Below are positions 63,271 to 64,000 of a DNA stretch of 64,000 nucleotides, one piece after another. A model generated the notes under the pieces. That model ran no database searches and was not told the DNA's origin. It worked only from the letters and a program-made list of their open reading frames with translations. The translations under genes were made by a program, and so were the position numbers. The DNA comes from Cytophagaceae bacterium. Its GTDB lineage: Bacteria > Bacteroidota > Bacteroidia > Cytophagales > Flexibacteraceae. Each line of letters begins with the position of its first letter. Position 1 is the stretch's first letter. The stretch covers positions 1,302,001-1,366,000 of the forward strand of contig CANGYH010000001.1 in the NCBI GenBank assembly GCA_947458545.1, in the 5' to 3' direction.

Positions 63271-64000
<730 letters not shown>

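Overview
The window is a contiguous stretch of a GC-rich chromosome from a member of the Bacteroidota, most like a Cytophagia-type lineage (inference; genus not resolved). Support comes from a gliding protein GldB beside a PorT-family barrel, a TonB-dependent receptor with the carboxypeptidase-regulatory N-terminal domain, a tRNA-Tyr/Gly/Thr/tuf cluster, a SecA without a visible zinc-binding tail, and promoters of the TAnnTTTG (-7) type instead of TATAAT. Shine-Dalgarno sequences are mostly absent. About 52 protein genes, five tRNAs, one frameshifted gene, several strong terminators and a few candidate operators can be supported. No rRNA, CRISPR array, insertion sequence or prophage was seen.

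Layout. 0-10 kb: outer-membrane receptor, divergent lipoprotein, a response regulator lacking the phospho-acceptor, and a very large propeller/barrel protein. 10-17 kb: glycine decarboxylase gcvP, two uncharacterised proteins, helicase hrpB, tRNA-Leu and tRNA-Lys. 17-22.5 kb: a BatE-like protein, pyrR-pyrB, a 1,022-residue TPR protein. 22.6-24.4 kb: a small, less GC-rich accessory patch with a nucleotidyltransferase pair, a DinB protein and a DUF433/DUF5615 toxin-antitoxin pair. 24.5-29.9 kb: tuf with three tRNAs, aroC, an AT-rich inverted heptad-repeat element, an ABC permease, hemE. 30-36 kb: glycosyltransferase, PorT-family barrel and gldB with overlapping divergent start codons, a frameshifted DUF2905 gene, a protein with a DxDDTA motif, purH. 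36-46.5 kb: heptosyltransferase-like GT9, HtrA protease, lipoprotein, truncated haemoglobin, secA, a DUF4160/DUF2442-HTH pair behind a palindromic operator, a methyltransferase. 46.5-64 kb: priA, O-antigen-ligase-like protein, second HtrA protease, ribE, ribF, rhodanese-thioredoxin lipoprotein, fabH, alpha/beta hydrolase, M50 protease, saccharopine-dehydrogenase-like enzyme, GT4, lnt, rsmI and the 3' part of eno.

How it fits together. Most genes are housekeeping (nucleotide, cofactor, lipid and aromatic biosynthesis, translation, secretion). A second theme is the cell envelope: lipoprotein acylation (Lnt), surface glycan synthesis (GT2, GT4, GT9, ligase), two periplasmic HtrA proteases, SecA, and motility or type IX secretion proteins.

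The most interesting signals are the palindromic divergent promoter/operator in front of the DUF4160/DUF2442-HTH module, the -7 promoter boxes lying only a few bases before start codons (some TTG 'starts' lie inside these boxes), the heptad-repeat palindrome filling the aroC upstream gap, the overlapping porT-like/gldB starts, and the DxDDTA-motif protein of unknown function.
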